Shown one piece after another: positions 9,973 through 19,363 of a stretch of DNA of 64,000 nt. Both the position numbers and the translations under genes were made by a program. The stretch comes from Clostridium beijerinckii (GTDB lineage Bacteria; Bacillota; Clostridia; Clostridiales; Clostridiaceae), in NCBI GenBank assembly GCA_003129525.1, contig CP029329.1, positions 1,655,501 through 1,719,500 of the forward strand, given 5' to 3'. The number at the start of each line of letters is the position of its first letter. Within the stretch, counting starts at the first letter, position 1. The notes beneath the pieces are model-generated. The model saw only the letters and a program-made list of their open reading frames with translations. It ran no database searches and was not told where the DNA came from.

Positions 9973-10018
9973 ATGTATGCACAAGTATATTATAGTATAT
10001 TAGTATTGTGCATACAAC
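9973..10018 (-). promoter_or_regulatory. Chemoreceptor promoter with paired AraR-like boxes
   Basis: Minus-strand promoter TTGTAT (plus 10012-10017), 17-bp spacer, TATAAT (plus 9989-9994). Box 1 ATGTATGCACAAG at 9973-9985, box 2 TTGTGCATACAAC at 10006-10018, 33 bp apart. It lies in the 325-bp gap between the chemoreceptor and the divergent response-regulator gene; nothing else is evident in that gap. Confidence 0.7.
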
Positions 10019-10157
10019 TATTTATAATAAATTTCCAAAATATATTGAAATAATATAAATATATATCTAATATAGATATTATTAGGTAAAGTAAAAAAAT
10101 AGAAATAATAAAATGTTTGCTATATAGTTAGGTAATACAGAAAAATGGAGGTTTCTT

Positions 10158-11360
10158 ATGTGGAAATTAGTTATTGCTGATGATGAACCGAAAATTAGAA
10201 GAGGAATTGAAAATATATTAAACTGGAATGAATTTAATATTGATATAGTAGGAGAGGCTGAAGATGGGGAACTTGCATTGGAGATAATTCAAGAAAAAAC
10301 TCCCGATATTATTCTATTAGATATAAATATGCCATTTTTAAACGGACTAAACCTTTTACAAAGATTAAAAGAGATTAATAATAAGAGTATTGTAATTATA
10401 ATAAGTGGGTATGATGATTTTTCATATGCACAAAAGGCTTTGAAATTTAATGTATTTGATTATATTTTAAAACCTGTAAATAAAAAGAGTATGGAAGAGA
10501 TAATAACGAAAGCAATTTATAAACTTAATGAAATTGAAAGAGAAAACAATTACTTACAATGGATAAATAAACAAGTGACTGAAAATATAGATGCATTAAA
10601 AAAGACTTTTTTTAGTGAATGGCTAAATAACAAATTAAGTGATGATGAAGTATTAAGAGAAATGGAATTTTTCAATATTGATTTCGGAAAGAACATAGGC
10701 ATTATAGTTATAAAAATTGTAGATAAATTAAATATTGAAATAATAGATAAGAAATGGAATACAGAATTATTAGAATTTGCAATTGCTAATTTACTAAATG
10801 ATAAGTTTAAGGAATCAAATGTAAAATTTATTTTTGCTGATGATAAGAAAAATGTTATATTAGTGAGTAAAATAGATGATATGCTTGAGTGGATTACTCT
10901 TGGGAATCAATTGGAAGTAGAAATATCTAAATATTTAAAGTGTAATGTAATAATTGAACAAGCAAATGTATCAAGTGGAATTTTAAAGATAAAAGATGTT
11001 TACTTAACAATAAAAAATAATGTAAATGAAAAAAAGAAATGTAGTCCAATGGCATTATTGACAATTAAATATATAGAAGAAAATTATTATTCAAATGAGT
11101 TAAATATAAATGATGTTTCAGATAAATTGGAAGTAACATCTTCGTATTTAAGTAAGTTATTAAAGAAAGAAACAGGCTTATCATTTATTGAGTATTTAAC
11201 CAATATAAGAATAAAAAAAGCTATGTATATTATGGAGGATCCTACAATTAAGATTTATGATGTTGCTGAATTAGTGGGGTATAGTAATCAACATTATTTC
11301 TGTAGAGCTTTTAAACGAGTTGTTGGTTTTTCTCCTACAGAATATAAGAGAGGGAAGTAA
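10158..11360 (+). CDS. YesN-type response regulator (receiver plus AraC HTH)
   Basis: 400 residues. The receiver domain (about 1-120) has the acidic pair DDEPKIRRG, phospho-acceptor Asp54 in ILLDINMPFLNG, and Lys in FDYILKPVNKKS. A middle region of unknown fold follows, and the last about 100 residues are an AraC/XylS double HTH (VTSSYLSKLLKKETG ... VAELVGYSNQHYFCRAFKRV). It is a cytoplasmic activator. It is one base before the anchored binding protein gene, with which it forms an operon, and its likely kinase is at 17547, across the ytf importer genes. Likely target: the ytf importer operon immediately downstream. C. beijerinckii uses an analogous XylFII-LytS-YesN system for xylose. Confidence 0.92.
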   Translation: MWKLVIADDEPKIRRGIENILNWNEFNIDIVGEAEDGELALEIIQEKTPDIILLDINMPFLNGLNLLQRLKEINNKSIVIIISGYDDFSYAQKALKFNVFDYILKPVNKKSMEEIITKAIYKLNEIERENNYLQWINKQVTENIDALKKTFFSEWLNNKLSDDEVLREMEFFNIDFGKNIGIIVIKIVDKLNIEIIDKKWNTELLEFAIANLLNDKFKESNVKFIFADDKKNVILVSKIDDMLEWITLGNQLEVEISKYLKCNVIIEQANVSSGILKIKDVYLTIKNNVNEKKKCSPMALLTIKYIEENYYSNELNINDVSDKLEVTSSYLSKLLKKETGLSFIEYLTNIRIKKAMYIMEDPTIKIYDVAELVGYSNQHYFCRAFKRVVGFSPTEYKRGK

Positions 11361-11361
11361 G

Positions 11362-12303
11362 ATGAAGATTAAAAATAATATAGTATATATAATTGGAATC
11401 ATTACAATTTTATCAATGACTGTAGCAATTTATTTCTATAAGACAAGCTCTAATGAAAACGATATATTCATAATTGGAATGTCTCAATCTAATCTTTATG
11501 AGCCGTGGAGAATTGTTATGAATAAGGAAGTAGAAGAAGAAGCAAAAAAGCATAGTAATGTAAAGGTAATTTATAAAGATGCAGGCGGAGATGTGGAAAA
11601 ACAAAAAAAAGATATACAGGATTTAATTAATTTTGGATCAGATTTGTTAATAGTATCAATAAACGATTCTAAACAATTAACGGGAATAGTAAAAAAGGCA
11701 TATGAATCCATACCAGTTATAATACTAGATAGGGCAGTGGAAGGATATGATTATACATTATATATAGGTTCAGATACTAAATCTATAGGAGTGCAAGCTG
11801 GTGAATTAGTAGCAGAATTAGCAGGAAACAATAATGCAAAGGTTATAGAAGTACAAGGAATGCTTAATTCAAGTTCAGATGAAGAAATAACGAGTGAATT
11901 TAAAGATTCAATTAGTAAGTATAGAAACATTACTATTGATAGAACTATTGTAGCAAATTGGCAAAAAAATGAAGCACAAGATAAAATAGAAGCAATATTA
12001 AAAGAAGATACTGATATAGATATAATATTTGCTCATAGTGATTATATGGCGTTAGGTGCATATTATGCTAAATTAGTAACAAAATCTAACAATGTTAAAA
12101 TAATAGGAATTGATGGGCTTGAAGGTCGTGACGGTGGAAGAGAATTGGTTAGGAATGGTATACTGCAAGGAACTTTTACTTGTGAAACAGGCGGAAAAGA
12201 AGCCGTAGAGTATGCTCTTAAAATACTAAATAAAAAAGAGGAAATTCCTAAAAAAGTAATATTGGAATGTAATAAGATTACTAAAGAAAGTTTGAATAAC
12301 TAG
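11362..12303 (+). CDS. Membrane-anchored sugar-binding protein, probable sensor partner of the YesM/YesN pair
   Basis: 313 residues. An N-terminal membrane segment (about 7-25, IVYIIGIITILSMTVAIYFY) has no lipobox Cys, so the protein is tethered rather than lipidated. The rest is a type-I periplasmic-binding fold of the ribose/galactose class (IGMSQSNLYEPWR..., VIILDRAVEGY, AHSDYMALGA, IGIDGLEG). The ATG at 11362 is one base after the regulator stop, with AGAGGGAAG in front; an upstream in-frame start lies inside the regulator gene and is rejected. Position next to a YesN regulator matches XylFII-type proteins, which bind sugar outside and stimulate the kinase. Ligand unknown; arabinose or a furanose is the natural guess from context. 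Confidence 0.8.
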   Translation: MKIKNNIVYIIGIITILSMTVAIYFYKTSSNENDIFIIGMSQSNLYEPWRIVMNKEVEEEAKKHSNVKVIYKDAGGDVEKQKKDIQDLINFGSDLLIVSINDSKQLTGIVKKAYESIPVIILDRAVEGYDYTLYIGSDTKSIGVQAGELVAELAGNNNAKVIEVQGMLNSSSDEEITSEFKDSISKYRNITIDRTIVANWQKNEAQDKIEAILKEDTDIDIIFAHSDYMALGAYYAKLVTKSNNVKIIGIDGLEGRDGGRELVRNGILQGTFTCETGGKEAVEYALKILNKKEEIPKKVILECNKITKESLNN

Positions 12304-12408
12304 AATAAAATATATATTTATGTAAATTATAGTAATATTAACAAAAAGTGTACAAAAGTGCTGATTAGTACAAATACAATTTAGGATTGAGGTTATATAA
12401 TGAATATA

Positions 12409-12422
12409 TGAAAACGAAATCA
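12409..12422 (+). promoter_or_regulatory. Candidate CcpA cre site before ytfQ
   Basis: TGAAAACGAAATCA fits TGNAANCGNNNNCA. It sits 8 bp downstream of a TATAAT (12396-12401) that lacks a recognisable -35 at the right distance, as expected for an activator-dependent promoter with catabolite repression. Confidence 0.45.
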
Positions 12423-12443
12423 TAAATGTAGGGGGAATTAATT

Positions 12444-13454
12444 ATGAAATTAAAAAAAATGGTTGCATTAATGGCAAGCACAATTTTATGTGTAGGTATG
12501 CTTGCAGGGTGTGGGAGTTCAACCACAGCAACTTCAAGTTCAGCAGGATCAACAGCAAGTGGTAGCTCATCAGCTAAAAAGGTAATAGGATTTGCACAAG
12601 TTGGTGCAGAAAGTGGTTGGAGAACGGCAGAAACTGATTCTATAAAAACAATTCCAACTTTGGATCCTAATTTTGACTTAAAGTTCTCTGATGGTCAACA
12701 AAAGCAAGAAAATCAAATAAAAGCAATAAGATCATTTATTGCACAAAAGGTAGATATAATAGCGTTAGATCCAGTTGTTGAAACAGGATGGGATACAGTT
12801 TTAAAAGAAGCTAAGGATGCTAAAATCCCAGTAGTAATTGTTGATAGAAAAGTAACAGTTTCAGATGAATCACTTTACAAAGCTTTCTTAGGTTCAGACA
12901 TGGTTGAAGAAGGTAAAAAAGCAGCTCAAGTAATAATAGATCAGTTTGGTAAAGATGCTACACTTAACATAGCAGAACTTCAAGGAACTGTTGGATCAAC
13001 TGCTATGGTTGGAAGACAACAAGGATTTAATGATGCAATAAAAGATTGTCCTAACTATAAAATTATAAAATCACAAACTGGTGATTTTACTCGTGCAAAA
13101 GGTAAAGAAGTTATGGAAGCTTTCTTAAAATCAGATGGAGACAAGATAAATGTATTATGGGCTCATAATGATGATATGGCAGTTGGAGCTGTTCAAGCCA
13201 TAGAAGAATACGGCAAAAAACCAGGAAAAGATATATTTATAGTTTCAGTTGATGGTATTAAAGATATGTTCGAATTAATGGCTGCTGGTAAATCAAATGC
13301 AATCATTGAATGTAATCCATTGCTTGGACCTCAATTATTAGAAGTTTCTAAAGATATATTAGATGGTAAAGAAGTAGAGAAATCTATAAAGTCTAAAGAA
13401 AGCCAATTCTTACAAAAAGATGCCGCTGCTGAATTACCTAATAGAAAATACTAG
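12444..13454 (+). CDS. ytfQ: Sugar-binding lipoprotein of a YtfQ-like furanose ABC importer
   Basis: 336 residues. Lipoprotein signal ending in LAGCG, a Ser/Thr/Ala-rich linker (about 25-48), then a type-I binding fold strikingly like E. coli YtfQ: FAQVGAESGWRTAET, DGQQKQENQIKAIRSFIAQ, ELQGTVGS, SQTGDFTRAKGKEVMEAF, AHNDDMAVGA and SVDGIKDM. YtfQ binds galactofuranose, and related proteins bind other furanose sugars. In this arabinose-rich context L-arabinofuranose is a reasonable ligand, but that is inference. It is the first gene of ytfQ-ytfR-ytfT-yjfF, separated from ytfR by 361 bp. Confidence 0.9.
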   Translation: MKLKKMVALMASTILCVGMLAGCGSSTTATSSSAGSTASGSSSAKKVIGFAQVGAESGWRTAETDSIKTIPTLDPNFDLKFSDGQQKQENQIKAIRSFIAQKVDIIALDPVVETGWDTVLKEAKDAKIPVVIVDRKVTVSDESLYKAFLGSDMVEEGKKAAQVIIDQFGKDATLNIAELQGTVGSTAMVGRQQGFNDAIKDCPNYKIIKSQTGDFTRAKGKEVMEAFLKSDGDKINVLWAHNDDMAVGAVQAIEEYGKKPGKDIFIVSVDGIKDMFELMAAGKSNAIIECNPLLGPQLLEVSKDILDGKEVEKSIKSKESQFLQKDAAAELPNRKY

Positions 13455-13815
13455 ACTTATTAATATAACTAACAAAAAATAAAGGGAACTCTTTTGTTCC
13501 GGTTACTGAGAATTAGGTTGTGGGAAAATGAAATTCGATTTACTTTGTTCACTTAGTAATTTTGAATAATCAAATGTGAAATTTGGATTCTCACTTAACA
13601 TCATAAGTTGCACTATTTATGCTTACTTCTGAGGTAAGTTCAGGACAAACATAAATGGAAAAACTTCTAATGAAGAAATGCCTACAGCCAAATTCTCAGA
13701 TGTAATACTGCACAAAAGAATACCCTTTATTTCCAGTTGTGGATATGCATTTAAAACATAAGCACAATTTTAGAAGATAGTAGTACGTACATATAAAATA
13801 AGAGGAGGGATATAA
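13455..13815 (+). other. Long intergenic region inside the ytf operon, with an AraR-like site
   Basis: 361 bp with no gene. It begins with a small hairpin (GGAAC...GTTCC, 13485-13500) that may mark partial termination after ytfQ. It contains the repeat-like string AAATTTGGATTCTCACTT (about 13580). Near the end, TAGTACGTACATA (13781-13793) resembles the AraR core TTGTACGTACAA. The ribosome site AGGAGGG of ytfR follows at once. The site could be an operator for an internal promoter or a roadblock; no convincing -35/-10 is visible. Confidence 0.45.
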
Positions 13816-15333
13816 ATGGGCGATTCTAATATAGTTTTAGAAATGAAAGGTATAAGTAAAACTTTTCCGGGGGTTAGAGCTCTTTCAAATGTTGATTTTA
13901 CTCTTGAGAAGGGAGAAATCCATGCGCTTATGGGAGAAAACGGAGCTGGAAAATCAACTTTAATAAAGGTACTTACAGGTGTTTATGAGATAAATGAAGG
14001 AACAATTATACTTAGAGGAAAAGAAATAAAAATTTCATGTACACAAGAAGCTCAAAGCTATGGAATAAGTACTGTTTATCAAGAAGTTAATTTATGTTCC
14101 AATTTAACAGTTGCTGAAAATATATATATTGGTCGTGAGCCTATAAAAAATGGAAGCATTGATTGGAAAAAAATAAATGAGAATGCAACAAAATTACTAC
14201 AAGAGAGGTTGAATTTAAAAATAGATGTAAAAAAAGCATTAAATAATTATTCAGTAGCAGTACAACAAATGGTAGCAATTGCACGTGCTGTAGATATTTC
14301 AAAAGGGATATTAATTCTTGATGAACCAACATCTAGCTTAGATGATAATGAAGTTAAACAATTATTTAAAATTATGAGAAAATTTAGAGAAGAAGGAATG
14401 TCAATAATATTCGTTACTCACTTTTTAGAACAAGTATATGAAGTTTCAGATAAGATTACAGTCCTTAGAAATGGAGAATTAGTTGGAACATATGATGCTG
14501 ACAAACTTTCTAAAATTGATTTGGTTTCTAAAATGATAGGTAAAGATTATGGTGAAATAGAAAAGAGTACAAGAATAAAGAAAGAAAGCAATGATATAAA
14601 AAGAGGAAATTTAATAACAATAAATAATTTTGGTAGAGTTGGAACAATAAATTCATTTAATATGGAGATTAAAAAAGGAGAAATTCTTGGCTTTGCAGGA
14701 CTTCTTGGATCAGGTAGAAGTGAATGTGCAAGAGCAATATTTGGGATAGATAAATCAACTAGTGGAAATATAACGATAAATGGAAAGAAGTATTCATATA
14801 TATATCCTCAAAAAGCAATTGAAGAGGGACTTGGATTTTGTCCAGAAGATAGAAAAGTGGAGGGAATAGTTGGAGATTTAACAATAAGAGAGAATATAAT
14901 ATTAGCCTTACAAGCAAACAAGGGTATATTTAAATATTTATCAATGAAAAAACAACAAGAAATAGCACAAAAATATATAGATTTACTTAAAATTAAAACT
15001 CCTAGTATGGAACAAAAAATAAGTAATTTAAGTGGTGGTAATCAACAAAAAGTAATTTTAGCTAGATGGCTTGCAACAGAGCCAAAGATTTTGATTTTAG
15101 ATGAACCAACAAGAGGAATAGATATTGGAGCAAAGGGAGAAATAATGGAATTAATATTAGCATTAGCTAAGCAAGGTATGACAATTTTATTTATTTCTTC
15201 AGAACTTTCAGAAGTTGTTAAGTGCTGTGATAGAGTAATAGTACTCAGAGATAGAAATATTATAGGGGAATTAGCTGGAGATGAAATTGAAGAATCGAAC
15301 ATAATGAAGACTATAGCAGGAGGTGCAAATTAA
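13816..15333 (+). CDS. ytfR: Sugar ABC importer ATP-binding protein (tandem ATPase, YtfR-like)
   Basis: 505 residues, usual length for the double-ATPase subunit of ribose/galactose-class importers. First domain: Walker [10 protein letters not shown] at about 40-48, Walker [13 protein letters not shown]. The signature loop of the first half is NYSVAVQQMVAIARA, a degenerate form. Second domain: degenerate Walker A GLLGSGRSE, signature [16 protein letters not shown], Walker [15 protein letters not shown]. Cytoplasmic, pairs with the YtfT and YjfF permeases. The downstream permease start follows the stop by one base, so they are translationally linked. Confidence 0.95.
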   Translation: MGDSNIVLEMKGISKTFPGVRALSNVDFTLEKGEIHALMGENGAGKSTLIKVLTGVYEINEGTIILRGKEIKISCTQEAQSYGISTVYQEVNLCSNLTVAENIYIGREPIKNGSIDWKKINENATKLLQERLNLKIDVKKALNNYSVAVQQMVAIARAVDISKGILILDEPTSSLDDNEVKQLFKIMRKFREEGMSIIFVTHFLEQVYEVSDKITVLRNGELVGTYDADKLSKIDLVSKMIGKDYGEIEKSTRIKKESNDIKRGNLITINNFGRVGTINSFNMEIKKGEILGFAGLLGSGRSECARAIFGIDKSTSGNITINGKKYSYIYPQKAIEEGLGFCPEDRKVEGIVGDLTIRENIILALQANKGIFKYLSMKKQQEIAQKYIDLLKIKTPSMEQKISNLSGGNQQKVILARWLATEPKILILDEPTRGIDIGAKGEIMELILALAKQGMTILFISSELSEVVKCCDRVIVLRDRNIIGELAGDEIEESNIMKTIAGGAN

Positions 15334-15334
15334 T

Positions 15335-16375
15335 ATGGAAAATAAAAAAGACAAAAATATTTTTCGAAAATTTTATAGTGTAAAAATATTTTGGCCAGTA
15401 ACAAGCTTGATAGTTTTACTTTTAGTTAATTTTATTATGACACCAAGTTTTTTAAGTATAACTATGAAAGATGGACATTTATTTGGAAACACAATAGATA
15501 TATTAAACCGTGCAGCACCTCTTATCCTTATATCTATAGGAATGACACTTGTTATTGCAACTCAAGGAATTGATATTTCAGTGGGTTCTATAATAGCAAT
15601 AAGTGCAGCATTATCTGCAACTGTCATAGTTGATGGTGGTTCTGTGCCACTAGCTATATTAATAGGTGTATTTAGTGGAATATTATGTGGAGTATGGAAT
15701 GGATTCTTGGTTTCTTATATTGGAGTTCAACCCATGGTTGGAACATTAATTTTGTATATAGTAGGTAGGGGAATTGCCCAACTCATAACTGGAGGCCAAA
15801 TATTAACTTTTACTAATAAAGATTTTATATTTATAGGAACTGGATATATGCTACTTCCAGTAGCAATATTTATTGCACTTATAGCTGCATTTACTATGTA
15901 TATATTAATAAGAAGAACGGCACTCGGATTGTTTATAGAATCTATAGGTGTTAACAGTAACTCATGTGAATTTGCAGGCATTCAATCTAAAAAAGTTGTA
16001 TTTTCGCTTTATATTATATGCGGAATGCTTGCAGGTATAGCAGGTATAATTCTATGCTCTAATATAAAAAGTGCAGATGCTAATAACGTAGGATTATGGC
16101 TAGAACTTGATGCAATACTTGCAACAGTTATAGGAGGAACTTCTATGTCTGGAGGAAGATTTTATCTCGGAGGTACTGTGGTAGGCGCTTTATTTATTCA
16201 AACATTAACAACAACAATTTATAGTTTAGGAGTTGCACCAGAAATCACATTAGTGGTTAAGGCTATAGTTGTTATAGTTGTATGCATAATTCAATCTCCT
16301 GAATTAAGAAAAATGCTAAATATAAACAAGACACATAAGTCCACTTTAAAAGAAAAAGAGGTGATTGGTGCATGA
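15335..16375 (+). CDS. ytfT: Sugar ABC importer permease (YtfT-like)
   Basis: About 346 residues with 8-10 hydrophobic segments. It carries the permease marks of the ribose class: IATQGIDISVGSIIAISAAL and ATVIGGTSMSGGRFYLGGT (cytoplasmic coupling region). A frame opening at 15323 overlaps ytfR, but AGGAGGTG lies about 9 nt before ATG 15335 (MENKKD), the preferred start. It ends in an ATGA overlap with the second permease. Two different permeases per importer is the rule for YtfQRT-YjfF systems, unlike homodimeric RbsC or XylH importers. Confidence 0.93.
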   Translation: MENKKDKNIFRKFYSVKIFWPVTSLIVLLLVNFIMTPSFLSITMKDGHLFGNTIDILNRAAPLILISIGMTLVIATQGIDISVGSIIAISAALSATVIVDGGSVPLAILIGVFSGILCGVWNGFLVSYIGVQPMVGTLILYIVGRGIAQLITGGQILTFTNKDFIFIGTGYMLLPVAIFIALIAAFTMYILIRRTALGLFIESIGVNSNSCEFAGIQSKKVVFSLYIICGMLAGIAGIILCSNIKSADANNVGLWLELDAILATVIGGTSMSGGRFYLGGTVVGALFIQTLTTTIYSLGVAPEITLVVKAIVVIVVCIIQSPELRKMLNINKTHKSTLKEKEVIGA

Positions 16376-17382
16376 ATAAATCCATAGAGAAGAGAAGATT
16401 ACTTAAAATAAATAAAGATTATATTGCAATTTATGCTACAATCTCATTATTTATTGGATTATTTTTAATAGGATCAGTTTTGTACAAAGGATTTTTATCA
16501 CCACAAGTATTTACAAATTTATTTATAGACAATGCATATTTGATAGTAGTTGCAATTGGAGAAGCAGTAGCAATATTAACTGGTGGAATAGATCTTTCAG
16601 TAGGTGCTATGATAGCTCTTGTAAGCATGATAACTGCAAGTTTATTACAAAAAGGAGTAAATCCATTTTTAGTAATGATAATAGTGCTTGCGGTGGGAAT
16701 AATTTTTGGAACAGTTCAAGGATTCTTAATTCAAAAATTTAAATTACATCCGTGGATAGTAACTCTCGCAGGTATGTTCTTTGCAAGGGGATCAAGCTAT
16801 ATTATAAGCATAGATACAATTACTATTGATAATCCTGTATTTACTAAAATCTCATCATTTAGAATACCAATAATACCAGGAGCATTTATATCAATTAATG
16901 TGGTAGTAAGCTTAGTAGTTGTAATTGGAGCAGCTTATATGCTTAAGTTCACAAAGTTTGGTAGAACAATATATGCTGTTGGTGGTAATGAAAATTCAGC
17001 TAAACTAATGGGATTACCAGTAGAAAGAACAAAAATACTTGTATATACATTCTCAGGATTTTGTTCAGCATTAGGTGGATTATTGTTTACAATATATACA
17101 CTTTCAGGATATGGTCTCCACTGCAATGGAATGGAAATGGATGCAATAGCAGCTTGCGTAATAGGAGGTATACTTTTAACTGGAGGTTATGGATATATTA
17201 TAGGACCATTATTTGGGGTGCTAACAACAGGAATTATACAAAGTCTTATAATGTTCGATGGAACACTAAATTCTTGGTGGACTAAGATAGCTGTTGGAAT
17301 GTTATTATTTATATTTATAGTATTACAAAGAATAATTGTTATTAGGGATGAGAAACGAAAAGTTCAAATACCAATAAGTTAA
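16372..17382 (+). CDS. yjfF: Sugar ABC importer permease (YjfF-like)
   Basis: 336 residues, integral membrane. Typical motifs: AILTGGIDLSVGAMIALVSM, FKLHPWIVTLAGMFFARG, GGNENSAKLMGLPV and AACVIGGILLTGGYG. It overlaps ytfT by four bases (ATGA) with GAGGTGATT as ribosome site. It is the last gene of the importer operon; a 19-bp hairpin follows before the kinase gene. Confidence 0.93.
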   Translation: MNKSIEKRRLLKINKDYIAIYATISLFIGLFLIGSVLYKGFLSPQVFTNLFIDNAYLIVVAIGEAVAILTGGIDLSVGAMIALVSMITASLLQKGVNPFLVMIIVLAVGIIFGTVQGFLIQKFKLHPWIVTLAGMFFARGSSYIISIDTITIDNPVFTKISSFRIPIIPGAFISINVVVSLVVVIGAAYMLKFTKFGRTIYAVGGNENSAKLMGLPVERTKILVYTFSGFCSALGGLLFTIYTLSGYGLHCNGMEMDAIAACVIGGILLTGGYGYIIGPLFGVLTTGIIQSLIMFDGTLNSWWTKIAVGMLLFIFIVLQRIIVIRDEKRKVQIPIS

Positions 17383-17454
17383 TAAAATATCTATAAGGGT
17401 ATATGAAATAAAACAAACAAAAACACTAAGCTGTTATTGTATTTCATGTGCAGA

Positions 17455-17503
17455 AAAACAAAGTGTAGAGTTTATAATGATTTAAAACTCTACACTTTGT
17501 TTT
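17455..17503 (+). terminator. Terminator between the ytf importer and the kinase gene
   Basis: Perfect 19-bp stem 17455-17473 / 17485-17503 with an 11-nt loop, 3' arm ending in TTTT. The kinase therefore depends on read-through or its own promoter. Confidence 0.8.
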
Positions 17504-17546
17504 ATATAAGGAATATAATATATATGCATGGATTGGAGTGGATGAT

Positions 17547-19310
17547 TTGAATAATATAAAAATACATTTTATGAATAAAAGTATTGGTTATAAGCTTATA
17601 TTATATTTTTTTGTAGTAATTTTAGCAGTAACAATTACAATAACTACTTTAGGAAATTTACTATATAAGGATTCTATAAATCATTCACAAAATGAAAATA
17701 CAAATCAGATAATAAAGCAAATAAATAATAGTATGGAGTCTTATGTAAATAACACTGAAAATATAATTAATTATATGTCTACTGATCCAAGAATATTAAA
17801 GTTTTTTAATGATAATAAGCTGAAAAGCAATGATATAGAAGATGATGCTTATAAGCCAATATATAATTTCATTGAGTTCAATCCAGAAATAGCTGGAATA
17901 ATGATTGTAAACACTAACGGTGGATATATAAGTGATGTTATGAACAAGGTATCAAGAGATTCATTAGTGTATGAAGATTGGTATTCAAAATCATATAATG
18001 AGCCAGACAAAATACATTTATTTACCAAACCAATAGGAAGAAATATTGATAATATATTTCGTTATTCTGCTGATGAAGTTTTTTCAATGTCCAAGGCAGT
18101 GATAGATTATAATACCAAAGAAATAAAAGGCGTAATACTTATTGATATAAAATTGGATGTCATAAAAAGTTTTATCGAAAATTCAAAACCAGGAACAGCC
18201 GGGTTCATATATATTATAGATAGTAATAAAAATATAGTATATACTCCTGTTAATAATATAGTTTATAGAATTAAAAATGAGTGGATAGAAAATATTAATA
18301 ATGAAATAATAATAAAAAATATAAACGGAGACAATTACCAATTAACCAAGATTTCATCAAAATATACAGGATGGGAAACAATGGGTGTATTCCCGGAAAG
18401 TGAAGGGCTACGTGTAATAAAATATATAAAATATTATTCTTTAGTTCTTGGTATTATAGCGCTAATAATTGCAGAAGGGTTAGTTGTGATTTTTACAAAA
18501 TCTATAGTAAAGCCAATTCAAAAATTGAAAAAGTTAATGAAAAAAGCTCAAGAAGGAGATTTGACAGTATCTTTTAATACTAAATATAGTGATGAAATAG
18601 GTGAACTTGGAAGTTCATTTAACACAATGGTAAAGGAAATTAATAATCTTATAAACTTGGTACAAATAGAGGAGAAAAATAAAAGAATTGCTGAGATGAA
18701 TGTACTTCAAGCTCAAATTAAACCACATTTTATGTATAACACATTAGATACAATAAGATGGATGGCAGAAGAACACAATGAACAGGATATAGTGGAAATA
18801 ATAGAGGCATTTACTAATTTGCTTAGAATCAGTTTAAGTAAAGGAAAAGAAATAATAAGTGTAAAAGAAGAATTAAATCATGTACAAAGTTATTTAACCA
18901 TACAGAAAATAAGATATGAAGACAAGTTAGATTATGAAATTGATTTTGACGAAAACATGTTTGATTACAAATTAATAAAATTAATATTGCAGCCATTAGT
19001 AGAAAATGCAATTTATCATGGCATTAAAGAGAAAAGAGGAAATGGAAAGATTTCAATAATAGGCAAGATTGAAGGCAATTTATTATGCTTTATTATAAAG
19101 GATAATGGAAAAGGAATAGAAGCGGAAGCATTAGATAAAATAAATAGAATGCTTATAAATAGTAGTGAAAAAAGAACAGAAATGGGATATGGAATTTTTA
19201 ATGTAAATGAAAGAATACGACTTATGTATGGTGAAGAATATGGACTAAAATATAAGAGTGTTTATGGGGAAGGAACTATTGTAGAGTTAAGGCATCCTAT
19301 AATTGAATAA
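17547..19310 (+). CDS. YesM/LytS-type sensor histidine kinase
   Basis: About 587 residues: membrane segment at about 15-37, extracellular Cache-like sensor, second membrane segment at about 300-320, HAMP, then a His-kinase domain with phospho-acceptor His in QAQIKPHFMYNTL and an ATPase domain (NAIYHGIKEKRG, DNGKGI, GYGIFNVNERI). This is the YesM/LytS class that pairs with YesN regulators. GTG 17538 overlaps the GGAG ribosome site, so TTG 17547 (8 nt after it) is the preferred start. The cognate regulator is most likely 10158. The kinase gene lies downstream of the importer, so the sensor system brackets its target operon. Confidence 0.9.
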   Translation: MNNIKIHFMNKSIGYKLILYFFVVILAVTITITTLGNLLYKDSINHSQNENTNQIIKQINNSMESYVNNTENIINYMSTDPRILKFFNDNKLKSNDIEDDAYKPIYNFIEFNPEIAGIMIVNTNGGYISDVMNKVSRDSLVYEDWYSKSYNEPDKIHLFTKPIGRNIDNIFRYSADEVFSMSKAVIDYNTKEIKGVILIDIKLDVIKSFIENSKPGTAGFIYIIDSNKNIVYTPVNNIVYRIKNEWIENINNEIIIKNINGDNYQLTKISSKYTGWETMGVFPESEGLRVIKYIKYYSLVLGIIALIIAEGLVVIFTKSIVKPIQKLKKLMKKAQEGDLTVSFNTKYSDEIGELGSSFNTMVKEINNLINLVQIEEKNKRIAEMNVLQAQIKPHFMYNTLDTIRWMAEEHNEQDIVEIIEAFTNLLRISLSKGKEIISVKEELNHVQSYLTIQKIRYEDKLDYEIDFDENMFDYKLIKLILQPLVENAIYHGIKEKRGNGKISIIGKIEGNLLCFIIKDNGKGIEAEALDKINRMLINSSEKRTEMGYGIFNVNERIRLMYGEEYGLKYKSVYGEGTIVELRHPIIE

Positions 19311-19363
19311 GGTATATTAAATGAATACTTTTCTATTATACCTAAAGTTAATTCCTAAAGAAT

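Noticed and set aside
11320-11361. Upstream start for the 11362 binding protein
   Set aside because: It lies within the regulator gene, and the ATG right after the stop has the ribosome site.
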